From Zancudomyces culisetae (lineage: Eukaryota > Kickxellomycota > Harpellomycetes > Harpellales > Legeriomycetaceae), in NCBI GenBank assembly GCA_001969505.1, contig LSSK01000563.1, forward strand, positions 1 to 38,698: a stretch of 38,698 nt of DNA. Reading direction: 5' to 3'. The position numbers and the translations under genes were made by a program. Below, one piece after another: positions 34,438 through 38,698 of this stretch. A model generated the notes under the pieces. The model did no database searches. It worked only from the letters and a program-made list of their open reading frames with translations, and was not told where the DNA came from. Each line of letters opens with the position of its first letter. Position 1 is the first letter of the stretch.

Positions 34438-36135
34438 TACGTATACATCAGCATCAATATAAATGCAGCAAGGGGAAAGCCTGCGATATACACAATGCTT
34501 CTGACGAGCACATTATCCAACACCACTCTGGCTATTTTTCTGATTCTGCATTTCCTGTTCAGCTGACTCACTTTGCTTCTTGCTATACCAAAAACTTTGT
34601 TTTCTTGCACTTTTCTTAGTATTATTGTTCCTCTAGTTTGGATTTCTCGGAATGTTTTTACCAAAATAAACGGAACTGCGGCCTTCTCTTTACTACTGTC
34701 ACTACTACTACTACTACCAGTACTGCTGCTCCCATTACGCGACTCGTCATCATTACGACGATATTGGTACAGAATGGATGTCCCATTATGCGCCTTGTTA
34801 TTTCCGCTTGTGCTTCCAAACCCAAATCCTCCTCCCCATCCATTATTAGCATTTGGCCTTCTGTACATAAATATACTTACTACCAACACAATCACTATCG
34901 AGCCAGCCAAACTCCACAAGTACATCCTGTATATGTCCATCTGGTCGTGCAGCAGCATTGATCTGATTCGGAAATCGCTCTGCCCATCTGCTCCCGTATA
35001 TACAGTTAAATATGTCACCGCTGGCCGTGGAATTCCTGAAGCCCATCCAAATGCTCCCACCGTATGTTCCTCTATTAACTTCTCACCGTTCCATTGTTTT
35101 ACCACACAGCTGTCATGATCATCTCCGCTAACAACCAGGTCTGGGTTAACACTCTCCAAGATCTGCTTACTCATTCGTTTGCTAATCAAATTTTGATATT
35201 GATATCCTCGCTCATTTCGGATAATCGCACTGTTTCCTCGTCCCTGCCGCAATGGACCACAATCTACATCTCTGTCTCGATATAGTGGCACATGTGTGAA
35301 CAGTATCCTTTTCTTTTGATTATTTCGCCGTGTTTCGTTAAGCTCCCTCAAAAACTTCTCCGTCTCAAGTTTAAACTCTGCGACTTTTGAGTCCAGCCCT
35401 ATACTGTTCACGCCTACCAGTTCCACTCCTCCCTTTTCTCCAATGTCAACCACAAAGTTTAGTGGTCCTACATATTGTCTAAATCGATGCACCGCTAGCT
35501 TCACAATGTTATCTCCGACCCCAATATCATGGTTTCCTGCAAGATATAGTATATCTTTGCTCCTATCCATATACTTTGGTGCCCGGAATATCCCCAAAAA
35601 CCTGTTCCACTCCTTCAACCATATCGATGTCACCCACTCTCTACCCCCATCGATCAGATCTCCCATAAACACCACCCGGTCTGGCCTCTTTTGTTTCATT
35701 ATATAGTAGTAATGCTTCTTCATATATATGTCTGTAAATATCTTTTCCATGGTGAGCATAAGTCCTGTGTTTCCATGTGAAGTAGTATCTACTATCTGCG
35801 GATCGCCTACTATTACTATCTTTTCCAACCTCGCCTCTGGTATCTATTTCATAATTTCATTTCGTCATTACATTTAATTTCATTTCGCTACCTGTCCTTA
35901 AATCATCTATACATCTTCTCTCCCTTTATTTGCTTTAGCTTATTGTCTTAATACTTACCGTCAAATTCCAATTGTTATTTACCGGCCAACTGGTCTCGCT
36001 AATGTTATTATAAAACACACCCAACTCTCCATACAGTAGCAACACCACCCAGTACACTCTCAATAGAAACAGTATGCCCGTAGGCTCAAATATATTTTGG
36101 GATATTTTCCAAAGCCTCCTCGTTACAGCCCGCAT
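34428..36135 (-). CDS. Cdc1/Ted1/PGAP5-family metallophosphoesterase, two exons
   Basis: Exons 36135-35959 and 35843-34428 join (GTAAGT...AAATAG, phase 0) into 530 residues. Exon 1 gives a cytosolic basic N-terminus and a membrane helix (about 20-42). The metal-binding motifs follow: GDPQI (72-76), GDLIDGG (about 120-126), GNHDIG (162-167), THVPLYRD and SGDDHD. A second membrane helix lies near 366-386 and a third at the extreme C-terminus. In fungi and animals (PGAP5/MPPE1) this family removes ethanolamine phosphate from the GPI glycan in the ER, which is needed for ER exit of GPI proteins; Cdc1 is Mn-dependent. Whether this is the Cdc1 or the Ted1 ortholog I cannot decide. The Ser/Gly-rich insert after helix 2 is low complexity. 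Confidence 0.9.
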
Positions 36136-36955
36136 TGTTCGTCACTTTATCTTTATCTGTTTTTTTCTCTATCCTAGTATCTTTTACTACCCATATGTTT
36201 TATGCTAGAACGGCACAAGACAGTCTTGAACACTATTTTTTATTCTACAAGGTATGTTTGAACTGTTTGTTGAGCAACCTTGTAAATAAGAACGCGCTAG
36301 TAAACTATTATATCTTATTTTTGTTCCAAGATACTCAACAATCCCTCAATCTCAAATCTCGGGGAAAAAAAAAGGGTAAACTATAACTGAAAATTTTTTT
36401 TTTGAATGAACACTGTTACTGTGATTTGCGCTTTGTAGGCTCCAAAATAGAAACAAAATCCCAATAAATCTCCAGATTTCCAAAACCATTGAAAAGAAAA
36501 GCTTAAAAACAAGTTCCATTCCAATGGCTAATCCTTACTTTGATTTTTGGGTAATTTCGTTTGTTTTTATCCCGTTTACCTTATTTGTACTTACCTAATT
36601 AGCACTAAAAAATAAATACCAATTTGCTTGTTTTGCCATAAATCGACTTGAGGAGTGAAAACTCGATTTAGAGGAGTATTCTATTGTACAGCACAGTATG
36701 TCTCGATAAATGTCGCTTTCCTTCAACGCCTTATCTCTGTGTACAAACAAGTATGTTTTATTTGTTTCTGCTTTTTTGCGTAGTAATATGTTTTTTCTTT
36801 CACATATTCACTTGAATAGTATGTTCACAGCAATTTGAATATAAATCTCATTGACATCAAAACAATGTCCACAACGAAAAATGATATAATTAAAACTTTG
36901 CACGTGTTGTAACTTGATTCTAAATATAAAGCCAATTGTGTATACTCATTACTTT
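36136..36955. other. Intergenic stretch upstream of the CDC1/TED1-type gene
   Basis: Contains the promoter of the minus-strand metallophosphoesterase gene. A TGAAAATTTTTTTTTT run lies near 36388-36403. The plus-strand frame 36135-36386 is hydrophobic and motif-free. Nothing else recognised. Confidence 0.5.
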
Positions 36956-37051
36956 TTAAGCGTCCAATCCTGCTTTTCTTTTCTTATTCTTATTGGTTTT
37001 TTTTTTGGTACCCAAGCCTTCAAGAGTCGAGAACTGTGCAAAATTATATAA
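36956..37051 (-). other. Terminal-exon-like segment
   Basis: On the minus strand a pyrimidine tract ending TTTACAG is followed by an open frame starting LYNFAQFSTLEGLG and continuing with a Lys/Asn/Arg-rich tail to a TAA at 36958-36956. It looks like the last exon of a nuclear or nucleolar protein. No upstream exon with matching phase was found; the next candidate exon on this strand (37415-37302) would splice in a different frame. Possibly coincidence in A-rich DNA. Confidence 0.25.
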
Positions 37052-37297
37052 CTGTAAAGTAAAAAAAAGAGTTATAAGATAGAATCCAGTCAGTTCGCAA
37101 TTTCTTTGAGAAATACATGAAAACTTTCGCTTCTTTGTACAAGATTCAGATAATCATTTTATATACCTGGCAAGGTGTATTTAAGGTATTAATTGTATTA
37201 ATATAATAGTAATAATTACATCATAGAAACAAATAGTTGTTGGGAATCACGTCATACAGGTCATTTAACTATTGAAATTGTGAGGCGCGTTTTATTA

Positions 37298-37597
37298 TTA
37301 CTTCAATTGAGAGTAATTCAAAAACCATGACAATATTTCCAATAATAAGGCACATTCATCTTCCCCCCCAAGTCCCCTTTAGTGTTTCCAAAATGAATTG
37401 AAACCACTGTTCTTCCTGTTATAGTCCATTCCGCCTTATAAATGAACCCAGTAATTTGGTTCAATATAGTAACATAGTAAACTAGAGTCGGGCAAACCGA
37501 GCCCTACCACCTAAAATAGCTCGGCATACTCATACAATACACACCTTGCCTCCTTTTCTTCCCCTTGTTTTCTCTGTCCGTGTTTGAGCTTACTCAT
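37298..37597 (-). CDS. Candidate small two-exon gene, unknown function
   Basis: Minus-strand ATG at 37597 opens a charged frame (MSKLKHGQRKQGEEKEARC, exon 37597-37541) ending at donor GTATTG. After acceptor ATAACAG, exon 37415-37298 reads EEQWFQFILETLKGTWGEDE, then ALLLEILSWFLNYSQLK and a stop, 57 residues in all. The second exon has amphipathic helical character unlike the surrounding A+T-rich noise. Alternatively a donor GTAATA at 37301 could lead into the segment at 37051. Its start would be 323 bp from the divergent ASA1 start, a normal promoter spacing. No family recognised; the other possible donor two to four bases upstream gives a different frame. Confidence 0.3.
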
Positions 37598-37920
37598 TTC
37601 GTATAAAGCTATTTTCTAAATATTAACACAACCAAGCGTTTCTCCTGCTGGATGAACTGGGAAAAAGCCAAAAGAAATAAAGAAAGAAAAAAAAATATTG
37701 GTCTGACCTTGCTTCCAATTTGCTACATTTCGTGGCTTGTTTTATATGTGAGCAAATCAACCCAGATCGGTAGAAATCTTTGGAAATATTAAAATTATAT
37801 CAAAACACAAACACTGTTAAACCTACAGTGAATAATTTCTTTTTCACTTTGCAACAAAACCAAGTCGAAAAGAAAAATTACAAAGGTGGAAGCGAAAGAA
37901 TAGCGATTTTACTATCCATC
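37598..37920. promoter_or_regulatory. Short intergenic region upstream of ASA1
   Basis: About 320 bp before the ASA1 ATG, possibly a shared divergent promoter if the candidate gene ending at 37298 is real. No specific binding motif was identified. Confidence 0.35.
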
Positions 37921-38698
37921 ATGAGTGTTACTCTAACGGAGCCCAGCTTTGTTTTGCGAGGTCATGATTCTCCAGTTAATTCAGTCGATTTTTTTGGCGG
38001 AATCTATTTAGTTTCGGGGTAAACTCTTTTTGAACCTACAATCTCGCATATTAATTAATATGTAGGTAAATATATACAAAATTGGCAGACACAAGCACAA
38101 GTTGTATTTATTATTCACACATTCTAATGTGAGTACGATATGTTTGTGCATCAAAAATATAAACATTCTAGTGATGAAAACGGAAAAATAATCATTTGGA
38201 ACGCGATTTTAAAAAAAAAGATATTTGAATTGCCGAATGCCCATTCAGCCTCAATCCTAAAGGCTCAAGGAGAACCATACCTGACTGTGGATGGCGCCTT
38301 TTTTACGATTATAACGTAAGCACATTTGCGATTATTCGAAATAGTAAACAATTTATTTAGAATAAAAGTATTCGTACTAAATGCTGATTCTTTACATTTA
38401 AATTTGGTGTCTAATTTATGTTTCTATTTTTGTTTTTAAAAAAAGTCAGGGTAGGGACAATTTGCTCAAGATCTGGACGTTCGAGCCAACTGCAAATGGA
38501 GTGGATGGTACTTTAAACCTAAATCACGAAACTGGCGTTGATTCTTTGAGTTTCTGTTGTTTTAGCTACATATTGCGGGATGGTAAGAATATTAACTCTT
38601 CCTATACAACCCTTGTACATATCTTTTTTGCTTTTGAAATCGTTAAAACATTCCCTGTTTCCCTTTTCTACAGAGCTTGGGAAGTAATATTATTAACA
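37921..38698 (+). CDS. ASA1: Asa1/GNB1L-type WD40 protein, first exons (3' end outside window)
   Basis: Exons 37921-38018, 38172-38315, 38446-38582 and from 38674 on. The first repeat reads PSFVLRGHDSPVNSVDF... LVSG, spliced to DENGKIIIWN, a standard WD40 blade ending in Ile-Trp-Asn. The next contains TQGRDNLLKIWTF, and exon 3 ends VDSLSFCCFSYIL, all as in Asa1 and human GNB1L. Asa1 is a subunit associated with the ASTRA/TTT assembly machinery that helps PIKK kinases (TOR, Mec1, Tra1) fold. The ATG is the first in this frame. The exon 4 acceptor must be the second AG of TACAGAG, because the first gives a stop after four codons. Introns begin GTAAAC, GTAAGC and GTAAGA. The rest of the propeller lies beyond the window. 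Confidence 0.85.

Noticed and set aside
1-38698. CUG-Ser genetic code
   Set aside because: CTG codons occur at conserved Leu positions, for example in Rheb VLVG and the Hcs1 LALVNL segment, and within membrane helices.
1-38698. CRISPR arrays, prophage or bacterial mobile elements
   Set aside because: No such repeats or genes; all recognised genes are eukaryotic and spliced.

Overview
The window is nuclear DNA from a budding-yeast-like ascomycete. It is A+T rich and every gene is eukaryotic. Proteins recognisable by motif are typical fungal ones: Rheb, Hcs1/IGHMBP2 helicase, Cog6, Gaa1, Tpa1, Cdc1/Ted1 and Asa1. Many genes are cut by short GT-AG introns. I reconstructed 31 introns in nine genes; exons were joined by eye from frame, family motifs and splice signals. 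CTG codons fall where these families carry leucine, so nothing points to the CUG-Ser code. The intron load (ten exons in GAA1, seven in COG6) argues against Saccharomyces and close relatives and suggests an early-diverging or otherwise intron-rich yeast. The species is not determined.

Layout. 1-10.2 kb: the 3' end of a helical-repeat protein gene (+), then four minus-strand genes: RHB1, HCS1, a short-chain dehydrogenase and COG6. 10.2-20.7 kb: a gene-poor stretch with only a four-exon NADPH-oxidase/ferric-reductase gene and a single-pass membrane protein of unknown function. It also holds a 7-bp tandem repeat, a cyclin-box-like relic and a reverse-transcriptase-like relic. 20.7-31.3 kb: an F-box/LRR-like protein (+) convergent on an unknown four-exon gene, then GAA1 and an SMPD4-like tail-anchored protein (all -). 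31.8-38.7 kb: a candidate small spliced gene (-), TPA1 (+) whose stop overlaps that of convergent CDC1/TED1 (-), a second candidate small gene (-), and the first exons of ASA1 (+), cut by the window end.

Functional links. GAA1 attaches GPI anchors to proteins in the ER and the CDC1/TED1 enzyme trims ethanolamine phosphate from those anchors; the SMPD4-like protein and COG6 also belong to membrane and Golgi biology. I see no operon-like or defence-type system. The points most worth a second look are an Asn-to-Ser change in the Rheb G4 motif, repeated use of the second AG in tandem AGAG splice acceptors, overlapping convergent stop codons, a NOX with perfect haem ligands but eroded nucleotide-binding motifs, and two small hidden multi-exon candidates.
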